From positions 1 to 12,408 of the forward strand of contig CAIYIP010000193.1 of the NCBI GenBank assembly GCA_903926285.1: 12,408 bases of DNA, read 5' to 3'. The position numbers were made by a program, and so were the translations under genes. Below are positions 6,889 through 12,408 of this stretch, one piece after another (positions within the stretch are counted from its first letter, which is position 1; every line of letters begins with the position of its first letter). Below the pieces are notes generated by a model, which did no database searches, was not told the origin of the DNA, and saw only the letters and a list, made by a program, of their open reading frames with translations. Origin of the DNA: an uncultured Gammaproteobacteria bacterium. GTDB lineage: Bacteria > Pseudomonadota > Gammaproteobacteria > Pseudomonadales > Pseudohongiellaceae.

Positions 6889-7866
6889 TCAACGCGGTTC
6901 AATTGCGCGCAAATGCCGCAGCACCGAAATCCACGCGCCGAACCAACCTAGAAATCCCGCCACCATGAGCACGAGACAACTGTTGCTGATGCCAAGTCCG
7001 ATCAGGCTGAAATTGCTGTCATACACGCCAACTAGCCGGGATACGGGGCCTTGCAGGCCAAACATGACGAGACTGATCAACAGCACGGCCAGCAAACCGC
7101 CACCGACGCCGTACCAGAGCCCCGTGTATAAAAACGGCCGACTTACGTAGGCGTCGGTGCCGCCGACGAGTTTTATCACCACAATTTCTGCGCGTCTATT
7201 TTCGATGGCAAGTCTCACGGTATTGCCGATTACAAGTATCACGCCAGCGCCCAACATTAGTGCCAGCAGCGTGGCCATACGTGATGCAAATTCGACTATG
7301 GCGTTGAGGCGCTGCAGCCAGGCGAGGTCCAGTTGCGCATATTCCACATTGGGATTGGCGGCAAGTTCAGCATGCAGAGCTTCGACTGCTGGCTGCGAAG
7401 TAGCTGCTGGAGTCACGAGGATTACCGCTGGCAGCGGATTGGTATCAAGGCCCTGCAGGGCTTCGCCGAAACCGGAGTTTTGTTCGAATTCCTGCAGGGC
7501 CTGCTCCGATGTTATGAGCTCTGCTGCGGCCACATCTGTTCGCACTGAAATATCCCTGAGGGTTTCATCCAGCGTTTGTGCCGTGACCTCAGGAACCATG
7601 AATAATGAAATATTACTGACCTGATCAAGCCCACTGCCAATCTGCTGCAGATTTTGCAGAAGCAGGATCAGTGTCAGCGGCAAGGCCAGTGCGATCGCGA
7701 TTACGGCCCAGGTCAGCAAACTGGCAAGGGGTTCCAACAACAAGCGCAACAAACTGTCGACGGCCGTTTCCTGATGCTGCGCGAAAAGATTTTGCCACGC
7801 AGAGTTGGCTTTTGGTCGTGATTGACCCAGAACTGGCTTGGTTTTTTTTTCGCTCATGCGCGCCAT
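6889..7866 (-). CDS. ftsX: Cell division ABC transporter-like permease FtsX
   Basis: A 325-residue inner-membrane partner of FtsE. The FtsEX complex sits at the divisome and in E. coli activates septal wall amidases through EnvC. Four membrane segments are visible at about 51-70, 198-216, 250-271 and 291-313, with a large periplasmic loop (about 75-195) after the first, the FtsX topology. The conserved cytoplasmic stretch IENRRAEIVVIKLVGGT is at 221-237. The N-terminal tail is cytoplasmic and basic, as in proteobacterial FtsX. The start at 7866 follows AGGA by six bases; a second ATG lies three codons on. Only three bases separate it from the ftsE stop. A run of nine A residues (T9 at 7842-7850 on the + strand) occurs at codons 6-8 and could be prone to slippage. 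Confidence 0.94.
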   Translation of the reverse strand: MARMSEKKTKPVLGQSRPKANSAWQNLFAQHQETAVDSLLRLLLEPLASLLTWAVIAIALALPLTLILLLQNLQQIGSGLDQVSNISLFMVPEVTAQTLDETLRDISVRTDVAAAELITSEQALQEFEQNSGFGEALQGLDTNPLPAVILVTPAATSQPAVEALHAELAANPNVEYAQLDLAWLQRLNAIVEFASRMATLLALMLGAGVILVIGNTVRLAIENRRAEIVVIKLVGGTDAYVSRPFLYTGLWYGVGGGLLAVLLISLVMFGLQGPVSRLVGVYDSNFSLIGLGISNSCLVLMVAGFLGWFGAWISVLRHLRAIEPR

Positions 7867-7869
7867 GGG

Positions 7870-8535
7870 TTATTCCTGTCCTACCGGCAACAAGCGGCCA
7901 TGGTCGAGCACCAGCATGCGATGTTCGAGTCGGGAAATCAGGCTTAGATCGTGACTTGCGATCAGCACTGTTACACCAACGCTACTGAACTGCTCGAACA
8001 ACTCCATGATCTCGGCGGACAGCTCAGGATCAAGGTTGCCCGTTGGCTCATCAGCCAGCAGCAACAGTGGTTTGTTTACTACCGCGCGCGCAATACCAAC
8101 CCGTTGTTGCTCGCCGCTCGAAAGCGCGATGGGATTCTGGTTTTCCTTGTGCAGCAACCCGACTTTGTCGAGCGCAGCACGCACTCGCCGCGCCGCTTCA
8201 CGAGGTTCGTAGCCCGCAATCAACAGAGGTAGTGCAACGTTGTCGTAGACTGTGCGATCAAACAGCAACTGATGATCCTGAAACACCAGGCCGATATTGC
8301 GCCGGTAAAAAGGCACTTGCCGGCGTTTCAGTTTATTGAGGTTCTGGCCATTGACAATGACCTGCCCGCTGCTCGCAAGCTCCATATGCATGATGAGTTT
8401 GAGCAGTGTGCTTTTGCCCGCGCCCGAGTGGCCAGTCAGAAACGCCAGCTCTCCACGCCCAAGATGAAAATCGATATGGCTGAGTGCTTCATGACCACCA
8501 GGATAGCGTTTGCTGACATCATCAAACTTGATCAT
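7870..8535 (-). CDS. ftsE: Cell division ATP-binding protein FtsE
   Basis: A 221-residue ABC ATPase, the cytoplasmic half of FtsEX. Walker A is GHSGAGKST (35-43), the Q-loop is in VFQDH (84-88), the signature is LSSGEQQR (138-145), and Walker B runs into LLLLADEP with catalytic Glu163. The opening MIKFDDVSKRYPGG is typical of FtsE and gives full family length. The start is 12 bases after the ftsY stop, and ftsX follows directly, so the three genes form one operon. No good Shine-Dalgarno is seen, so translation may be coupled to ftsY. Confidence 0.96.
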   Translation of the reverse strand: MIKFDDVSKRYPGGHEALSHIDFHLGRGELAFLTGHSGAGKSTLLKLIMHMELASSGQVIVNGQNLNKLKRRQVPFYRRNIGLVFQDHQLLFDRTVYDNVALPLLIAGYEPREAARRVRAALDKVGLLHKENQNPIALSSGEQQRVGIARAVVNKPLLLLADEPTGNLDPELSAEIMELFEQFSSVGVTVLIASHDLSLISRLEHRMLVLDHGRLLPVGQE

Positions 8536-8547
8536 GCGTAAACCAAA

Positions 8548-9564
8548 TCAGTCAGCACCTGTGGAGAATAGCGCTTCAACGAAGGGTTGTGCAGCGAAAG
8601 GTCGTAAATCCTCGACTTTTTCGCCGATACCAATAAAACGCAACGGTAAGCCCAATTCCTTGGCTATCGCAAACACCATGCCGCCCTTGGCAGTGCCATC
8701 CAGCTTACTTAACACGAGGCCACTGACATGGACGGACTCGTTAAAGCTGCGGGCTTGTGACAGGGCATTCTGGCCTGTAGTGGCATCGAGCACGAGAAGA
8801 ATTTCCTGCGGCACATCGGCATCGAGTTTCTTCAATACGCGAACGACTTTTTCAAGCTCCTGCATCAGGTTACTCTTGTTATGCAGACGCCCGGCCGTAT
8901 CGGCAATCAGCACATCAATGCCCTTTGCCAACGCTGACTGATACGCATCGAAAATAACGGAGGCGCTATCTGCACCTGTGTGCTGCGCAACTACATGAAC
9001 ATGATTACGGTCGCCCCAGACCTGCAATTGTTCTACGGCCGCTGCGCGAAATGTATCGCCGGCAGCGAGCATGACGGAACGGCCTTCGCCCTGAAAGTGT
9101 TTGGCCAGTTTGCCAATGGTGGTGGTTTTGCCAACGCCGTTAACCCCTACCATGAGAATCACGTAAGGTTTGCCATTGTTGGGCGGTATTTTTAGCGGAA
9201 CCTCGCAGGGTTTCAACATCGTCTGCAGAATTTCTTTCAGCGCCTGGTACAGCGCATCGGAATCAGCAAGCTGGTTACGTTTTACTCGCGCAGCAAGCTC
9301 GTCGACGATGGCTGCAGTGGCTTTGATACCAACATCGGCTGTTAACAGGCGCGTCTCGAGCTCATCCATCAAAGCCTGATCAATGACTTTTTTGCCAAGC
9401 AACAGTGTGCCGAGCCCTTGCGCAAGATTGTCACGCGTGCGAGCGAGGCCTGCCCTGAGTCTGCCAAAAAATGAAGTAGGCGCGGCCTCTTCAGCGGGCT
9501 TCTGCTCTTGCTCGGGCAAAGTCTCTTCAGACTCGGTTTTGGGCTTTTTTCCAAATCCAAACAT
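8548..9564 (-). CDS. ftsY: Signal recognition particle receptor FtsY
   Basis: A 338-residue SRP GTPase that docks SRP-ribosome-nascent chain complexes at the inner membrane. An acidic A region (about residues 9-29) is followed by SFFGRLRAGLARTRDNL, the amphipathic membrane-targeting helix, then the N domain and the GTPase G domain. The GTPase motifs are G1 GVNGVGKTT (140-148), DTFRAAAVEQL (170-180), G3 DTAGR (222-226) and G4 SKLDG (286-290). The FtsY-specific IGIGEKVEDLRPF is at 311-323. The A region is far shorter than in E. coli (total 497 residues there), which is common outside enterics. It is first in the ftsYEX operon and diverges from rsmD. The start has no obvious Shine-Dalgarno but matches the usual MFGFGKK-like opening. 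Confidence 0.96.
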   Translation of the reverse strand: MFGFGKKPKTESEETLPEQEQKPAEEAAPTSFFGRLRAGLARTRDNLAQGLGTLLLGKKVIDQALMDELETRLLTADVGIKATAAIVDELAARVKRNQLADSDALYQALKEILQTMLKPCEVPLKIPPNNGKPYVILMVGVNGVGKTTTIGKLAKHFQGEGRSVMLAAGDTFRAAAVEQLQVWGDRNHVHVVAQHTGADSASVIFDAYQSALAKGIDVLIADTAGRLHNKSNLMQELEKVVRVLKKLDADVPQEILLVLDATTGQNALSQARSFNESVHVSGLVLSKLDGTAKGGMVFAIAKELGLPLRFIGIGEKVEDLRPFAAQPFVEALFSTGAD

Positions 9565-9630
9565 AAGGGAATACTTACAACCAATGAGGTTACAATGCTA
9601 CCAGTCAAGGCAGTGCCGTTCTATAGCTAA

Positions 9631-9644
9631 TGCCTGTACAGGCA
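9631..9644. repeat. 14-bp perfect palindrome between ftsY and rsmD
   Basis: TGCCTGTACAGGCA is its own reverse complement and sits near the middle of the 142-base divergent gap. It could be an operator for a dimeric regulator of either gene. It does not match the spaced CTGT-N8-ACAG form of an E. coli LexA box. The rest of this gap holds no gene and no convincing paired -35/-10 elements; TATAAA occurs at 9662-9667 on the rsmD side. Confidence 0.35.
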
Positions 9645-9706
9645 GCTTTCAACTGTGGCTTTATAAAGAAAAAGACAAGATTACATGATTACTGCAGTTA
9701 CAAATA

Positions 9707-10291
9707 ATGACCGCTGATTCCAGTAAGGCGCGCAATCGCCTGCGCATCATCGGTGGCGAATGGCGCAGCCGAGTGGTTAACTTTGCCGATATTCCCGATA
9801 TCAGACCCACTCCTGACCGCGTCAGGGAAACGCTATTCAACTGGCTTCAGGCGCCGATTGTCGGTGCAAGATGTCTCGATCTGTTTGCCGGCAGCGGAGT
9901 GTTGAGTTTTGAAGCGTTGTCGCGTGGCGCCAAGTCTGTCCTTTGCTTTGAACTTGATGCCAAAGCGGCTACCGCTGTTCGCACCAATGCGGTCCAGCTG
10001 AAAACCGAAAGCCTGCAGCTTATGCAAAAAAATGCGTTGGACTGGCTGCAAACAAACAGTCCCGAGCAGCAATTTGATGTGGTTTTTGTTGATCCACCCT
10101 ACGCGGCTGGCTTTTACGAACCCTGCTGTCGTTTATTGCAGGAAAACGGCTGGCTAGCTCCTTCTGCGCTTGTGTATATCGAAGCTGACCAGCCCCTGGA
10201 TTTGCTGACCCTGCCTGAACAATGGCGACTTATGAAACATAAACGTGCTGGTGCAGTGCATTATGGATTATGCGAAACCGGAGCCCGATAA
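9707..10291 (+). CDS. rsmD: 16S rRNA (guanine(966)-N(2))-methyltransferase RsmD
   Basis: A 194-residue SAM-dependent methyltransferase that modifies G966 of 16S rRNA in the assembled small subunit. RIIGGEWRSR (13-22) and RPTPDRVRETLFNWL (33-47) are RsmD hallmarks. Motif I DLFAGSG (58-64) binds SAM, and DPPY (129-132) is the N2-guanine/N6-adenine catalytic motif. Length is as expected. The ATG has no clear Shine-Dalgarno; a nearby upstream ATG at 9685 is out of frame. It is divergent from ftsY, as in E. coli and pseudomonads. The M16 peptidase genes that I recall between them in pseudomonads are absent here. Confidence 0.95.
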   Translation: MTADSSKARNRLRIIGGEWRSRVVNFADIPDIRPTPDRVRETLFNWLQAPIVGARCLDLFAGSGVLSFEALSRGAKSVLCFELDAKAATAVRTNAVQLKTESLQLMQKNALDWLQTNSPEQQFDVVFVDPPYAAGFYEPCCRLLQENGWLAPSALVYIEADQPLDLLTLPEQWRLMKHKRAGAVHYGLCETGAR

Positions 10292-10345
10292 TTCCATATG
10301 CTCCTAACCCTCATCACGCAAGATATTCGTAAATCCCTGCGTTGA

Positions 10346-10735
10346 TTATTCTTTATAAAAAGTAAATTCAATCTCCACCTTGGCGCCCAGCGGCAGCGCA
10401 GCCACGCCGATCGAAGTGCGCGCAGGGGGCGCTTCGCTTATGTGACTGAATATTTTTTCCCACGCCGCATTGATCTCGGCAAATTTTTCCATCTGGGTGG
10501 TAAAAATTCTGGCCATAGCCAAATGTTCAAAGCCGAGACCAAATTCCGCCATCAGCACCTGCACATTCTCGAGAATCTTCCCTGCCTGCTCACCAGGAGT
10601 GTCGCCAATCAGCACACCTGTCTGGCGATCCTGAGCGAGCAAACCACTCATGTAGTAATGCGCTCCGACTTGAGTCAGATGGCTGTATTTGAAAGCTGGT
10701 TTCGGGAGATTTTGGGAAAGCAGGGCTTTGCGCAT
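10346..10735 (-). CDS. RidA/YjgF-family protein (probable enamine/imine deaminase)
   Basis: A 129-residue protein of the RidA fold, which forms trimers in the cytosol. Archetypal members hydrolyse reactive 2-aminoacrylate-type imines. The conserved ARTSIGVAALPLGAKVEIE (105-123) contains Arg106, matching the substrate-carboxylate Arg105 of E. coli RidA, and Glu121/Glu123 near the usual acidic residue. Tyr17 corresponds to the active-site tyrosine. The N-terminal GPY motif of true RidA is changed to FKYS, so it may belong to another Rid subfamily with a different substrate. AAGGA lies eight bases before the ATG. The gene stands alone, convergent with rsmD and divergent from coaD, so the context gives no pathway. 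Confidence 0.88.
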   Translation of the reverse strand: MRKALLSQNLPKPAFKYSHLTQVGAHYYMSGLLAQDRQTGVLIGDTPGEQAGKILENVQVLMAEFGLGFEHLAMARIFTTQMEKFAEINAAWEKIFSHISEAPPARTSIGVAALPLGAKVEIEFTFYKE

Positions 10736-10741
10736 AAGGTG

Positions 10742-10746
10742 TCCTT
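10742..10746 (-). promoter_or_regulatory. Ribosome binding site of the RidA-family gene
   Basis: AAGGA on the minus strand, eight bases ahead of the ATG at 10735, supports this start. Confidence 0.6.
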
Positions 10747-10873
10747 AATGAGAGGGGCTTGATAAATGTGAATTCGGCGCGATGAGGCTGGCAACCACGC
10801 CTTGAAGCAAGCGTTTTACCATACCAGATTACGTTTGCCGTGCCTGCCTGTCGGGCGATAAAGTGGCATGGAG

Positions 10874-10879
10874 TATAAT
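10874..10879 (+). promoter_or_regulatory. Candidate sigma70 -10 box of coaD
   Basis: A perfect TATAAT lies 28 bases before the coaD ATG, which would give a leader of about 20 nt. No recognisable -35 hexamer lies 16-18 bases upstream (the region reads TCGGGC). The promoter may therefore be weak or activator-dependent, or the match may be chance. Confidence 0.5.
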
Positions 10880-10907
10880 TGCGCGCACTGTCCCCAGAGG
10901 CCTCCTG

Positions 10908-11381
10908 ATGCAAACCGTAGTTTATCCCGGCACCTTTAATCCCATCACCAATGGCCATACCGATCTCGTGGAACGCGCCGCAAAGATTTTTGATCGCGTC
11001 GTGGTAGCGGTAGGCACAAGCACCCAGAAATCGAGCCACATGTCGCTGGAAATGCGCGTAGAGCTTTGCCGCGAAGTGCTTGGGCACATCAGCAACGTGG
11101 ACGTGTGCGCCTTTACCTGCCTGCTGACAGACTTCATGCGGGAAATGGATGCCAAACTGATTTTGCGCGGCCTGCGCACCGTAGCCGATTTTGAGTATGA
11201 GTTTCAGCTGGTGGGCATGAACCGCGTACTGGCGCCCGAGATTGAAACGCTGTTCCTCGCGCCAGCAGAACATTTTTCCTATATCTCCTCCACGCTGGTG
11301 CGCGAAATCGCGGCTTACCGGGGTGATGTTTCCCAGTTTGTTCATCCAGCCGTAGCAGCTGCAATGCGGATTACTGACTGA
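10908..11381 (+). CDS. coaD: Phosphopantetheine adenylyltransferase CoaD
   Basis: A 157-residue cytoplasmic nucleotidyltransferase that makes dephospho-CoA from 4'-phosphopantetheine and ATP, the penultimate step of CoA synthesis. Motifs are YPGTFNP (6-12), the nucleotidyltransferase TNGH (14-17), RGLR (87-90) and YISSTLVREIA (125-135). Length is close to the E. coli enzyme. I start at ATG 10908 because AGAGG lies seven bases upstream and MQTVVYPGTFNP is the normal opening. The frame stays open to a GTG at 10863, but that would add 15 unconserved residues and include the TATAAT. The TGA overlaps the ATG of the ferredoxin gene by one base, so the two are probably translationally coupled. Confidence 0.96.
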   Translation: MQTVVYPGTFNPITNGHTDLVERAAKIFDRVVVAVGTSTQKSSHMSLEMRVELCREVLGHISNVDVCAFTCLLTDFMREMDAKLILRGLRTVADFEYEFQLVGMNRVLAPEIETLFLAPAEHFSYISSTLVREIAAYRGDVSQFVHPAVAAAMRITD

Positions 11382-11680
11382 TGGCGCTGATGATCACAGA
11401 TGAGTGCATCAACTGCGATGTATGCGAGCCGGAATGCCCGAATGGGGCGATTTCACTCGGGCCGCAGATTTATGTCATCGACCCGAACCTGTGCACTGAA
11501 TGTGTTGGCCATTTTGCCACTTCCCAATGTGTGGAGGTCTGCCCCGTAGACTGCATTCCGCTGCATCCCGAGCATCAGGAAACGCGCGAACAATTACTGG
11601 CCAAATACCAGCTCATTACTGGCAACGAGGCAACCTTCCCTACTCCCGATCAGTCTCCAAAACTCGCATCACATTCGTAG
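11381..11680 (+). CDS. YfhL-family 2[4Fe-4S] ferredoxin
   Basis: A 99-residue dicluster ferredoxin of the Allochromatium vinosum/YfhL type, a cytosolic low-potential electron carrier. The first half has CINCDVCEPEC (Cys9, Cys12, Cys15, with Cys19 in ECP). The second half has Cys38, Cys41, then the characteristic eight-residue gap to Cys50, and Cys54. Cys58 closes the motif. A C-terminal extension of about 40 residues, typical of this type, follows the clusters. It shares TGATG with the coaD stop, an association I recall from other gammaproteobacteria. Its 3' end overlaps that of a small minus-strand ORF by 31 bases. The partner enzyme is unknown. Confidence 0.94.
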   Translation: MALMITDECINCDVCEPECPNGAISLGPQIYVIDPNLCTECVGHFATSQCVEVCPVDCIPLHPEHQETREQLLAKYQLITGNEATFPTPDQSPKLASHS

Positions 11681-11904
11681 GGATACACATACTCGCCGTC
11701 CACCTTGCGCCAGGCTATCAGGCGCGCAGCCAGGCCCTGGAACACTTCAGGATATTCGGAAATCTGCGTCGCAAACGAGTGATGGGCCAGCACCTGTGAA
11801 ACCGGCATCAGTCCCGCCAGCAACCAGAAACAGAGCGAAAGGATTTGCGCATGATGCCGGACCCTTCTGGTTGTGGTCCTGTGGGCTGATCTTAACGTTG
11901 GCAC
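11650..11904 (-). CDS. Small putative exported protein of unknown function
   Basis: I do not recognise this gene with certainty. A minus-strand frame directly after mutM ends at TGA 11650-11652. From a GTG at 11904 it would encode 84 residues and overlap the mutM stop by 13 bases; there is no Shine-Dalgarno, so coupling to mutM is assumed. The frame is also open to ATGs at 11964 and 11973 inside mutM. The encoded N-terminus is basic (RRVRHH), then hydrophobic (ILSLCFWLLAGLMPVSQVLA), with a signal-peptidase-like VLA|HH site. The mature part would be only about 44 residues (HHSFATQ...DASFGD) with one Cys. AHHSFA just after the cleavage site recalls the start of DUF6152-type periplasmic proteins, but the rest does not obviously match. 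The last 31 bases overlap the end of the ferredoxin gene on the other strand. Confidence 0.45.
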   Translation of the reverse strand: MPTLRSAHRTTTRRVRHHAQILSLCFWLLAGLMPVSQVLAHHSFATQISEYPEVFQGLAARLIAWRKVDGEYVYPYECDASFGD

Positions 11905-12408
11905 TTGGGGCAGTAAACGGTTGTTCGCTGCCCCAGGCGAACTTCTCTTAGCAATGTGCCACATCGCGTGCACGGTTCACCACCACGGCCATACACGAGA
12001 AGCTCCTGCTTGAAATATCCGGGCTTGCCATCGCCACCCAGAAAATCCCTCAAGGTCGTACCACCCGCTGCAATCGCCTGGGCCAGTACTTTTTTGATGG
12101 CTGCGGCGAGCGCCTCGAACTGTTTTTTGCTGATACTGCCTGCCATGCGTTCGGGCGCAATGCCGGCAACGAACAAGGCTTCATTGGCGTAGATGTTGCC
12201 GACACCAACAACAACATGACTATCCATAATGAAACTCTTGATGGGGGCTTTACGCTTTCTCGAGCGGGTAAATAAATGGCCGCCATCAAACTCATCGGAT
12301 AAAGGTTCGGGCCCCAGATCTGCCAATAGCGGATGCTGGCCAGGATCATCAGGTAGCCAGAGCACACACCCGAAACGGCGCGGGTCGTGATATCTCATGA
12401 TCTTGCCA
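11892..12408 (-). CDS. mutM: Formamidopyrimidine-DNA glycosylase MutM/Fpg (partial, C-terminal two thirds)
   Basis: The frame runs off the right edge of the window. The visible part, about 171 residues, aligns by eye with E. coli MutM from GKVLRYTDPRRFG (about residue 100 of 269) to the end. It is a bifunctional glycosylase/AP lyase removing 8-oxoguanine and formamidopyrimidines. Visible elements are the YHDPRRFG loop, the helix-two-turn-helix DNA-binding segment (VVGVGNIYANEALF), GGTTLRDF, DGKPGYF, and the C-terminal zinc finger C-x2-C...C-x2-C ending in CPKCQR. The catalytic N-terminal Pro and the Glu and Lys that act with it lie beyond the window. The ATG at 12398 is internal and not the true start. 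Confidence 0.96.
   Translation of the reverse strand, partial: GKIMRYHDPRRFGCVLWLPDDPGQHPLLADLGPEPLSDEFDGGHLFTRSRKRKAPIKSFIMDSHVVVGVGNIYANEALFVAGIAPERMAGSISKKQFEALAAAIKKVLAQAIAAGGTTLRDFLGGDGKPGYFKQELLVYGRGGEPCTRCGTLLREVRLGQRTTVYCPKCQR

Noticed and set aside
6887..6892. TTGACA on the minus strand at the ftsX stop as a -35 box for sodB
   Set aside because: The sequence 17 bases downstream (GCCACA) is not a -10 box, so the promoter cannot be supported.
9631..9644. LexA (SOS) box reading of the ftsY-rsmD palindrome
   Set aside because: The half-sites are contiguous (CTGTACAG) rather than CTGT-N8-ACAG as in the E. coli-type box.
10314..10341. ACGCA...TGCGT inverted repeat between rsmD and the RidA-family gene
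   Set aside because: Five-base arms with a long loop and no T-tract; likely chance.
10590..11345. 251-codon minus frame covering the RidA start and coaD
   Set aside because: It crosses two confident genes in the wrong frame; coaD motifs are complete on the + strand.
1..12408. Mobile elements, CRISPR arrays, tRNA or rRNA genes, riboswitches, defence systems
   Set aside because: No transposase or integrase motifs, no regularly spaced repeats and no RNA-gene signatures were seen on either strand by eye.

Overview
This window looks like ordinary chromosome from a gammaproteobacterium. The right half carries the housekeeping block ftsX-ftsE-ftsY <-> rsmD ... coaD-yfhL ... mutM, whose gene content and orientations resemble those I recall from Pseudomonas and its relatives. 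All assignments rest on reading motifs; no database search was run.

Layout, left to right. (1) Positions 2-46 hold a short open frame on the + strand that looks like the last beta strand of an outer-membrane barrel protein. A bidirectional hairpin terminator follows at 77-104. (2) A two-gene minus-strand operon (2990 down to 127) encodes a periplasmic molybdenum hydroxylase of the isoquinoline 1-oxidoreductase type: a 2Fe-2S subunit and a Tat-exported molybdopterin subunit, with a 4-nt overlap. (3) A divergent gap of about 310 bp with several dyad repeats leads to a larA-type nickel-pincer racemase/epimerase on the + strand. (4) A secreted three-domain multicopper oxidase and an Fe superoxide dismutase follow on the minus strand, with a terminator between them. 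(5) The ftsY-ftsE-ftsX operon is on the minus strand, and rsmD diverges from ftsY. (6) A RidA-family gene is on the minus strand, then coaD and a YfhL-type ferredoxin on the + strand, coupled by a TGATG overlap. (7) At the right end, the minus strand holds a truncated mutM and, just downstream, a small probable exported protein of unknown function.

The genes fall into two groups. From ftsX rightwards is conserved cell biology: membrane targeting of ribosomes (FtsY), divisome activation of wall hydrolases (FtsEX), 16S rRNA methylation (RsmD), coenzyme A synthesis (CoaD), a low-potential ferredoxin and oxidative DNA repair (MutM). From sodB leftwards are metal-dependent redox enzymes (Fe SOD, Cu oxidase, Ni racemase, Mo/FeS hydroxylase). 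They share no operon beyond the iorAB pair and look like independent accessory genes set beside the core block.

I see no mobile element, CRISPR array, tRNA, rRNA or clearly novel multi-gene system. The items most worth a second look are the small exported ORF after mutM, a larA without visible cofactor-synthesis genes, the dyads between iorA and larA, the palindrome between ftsY and rsmD, and sodB standing where rpoH commonly follows ftsX.
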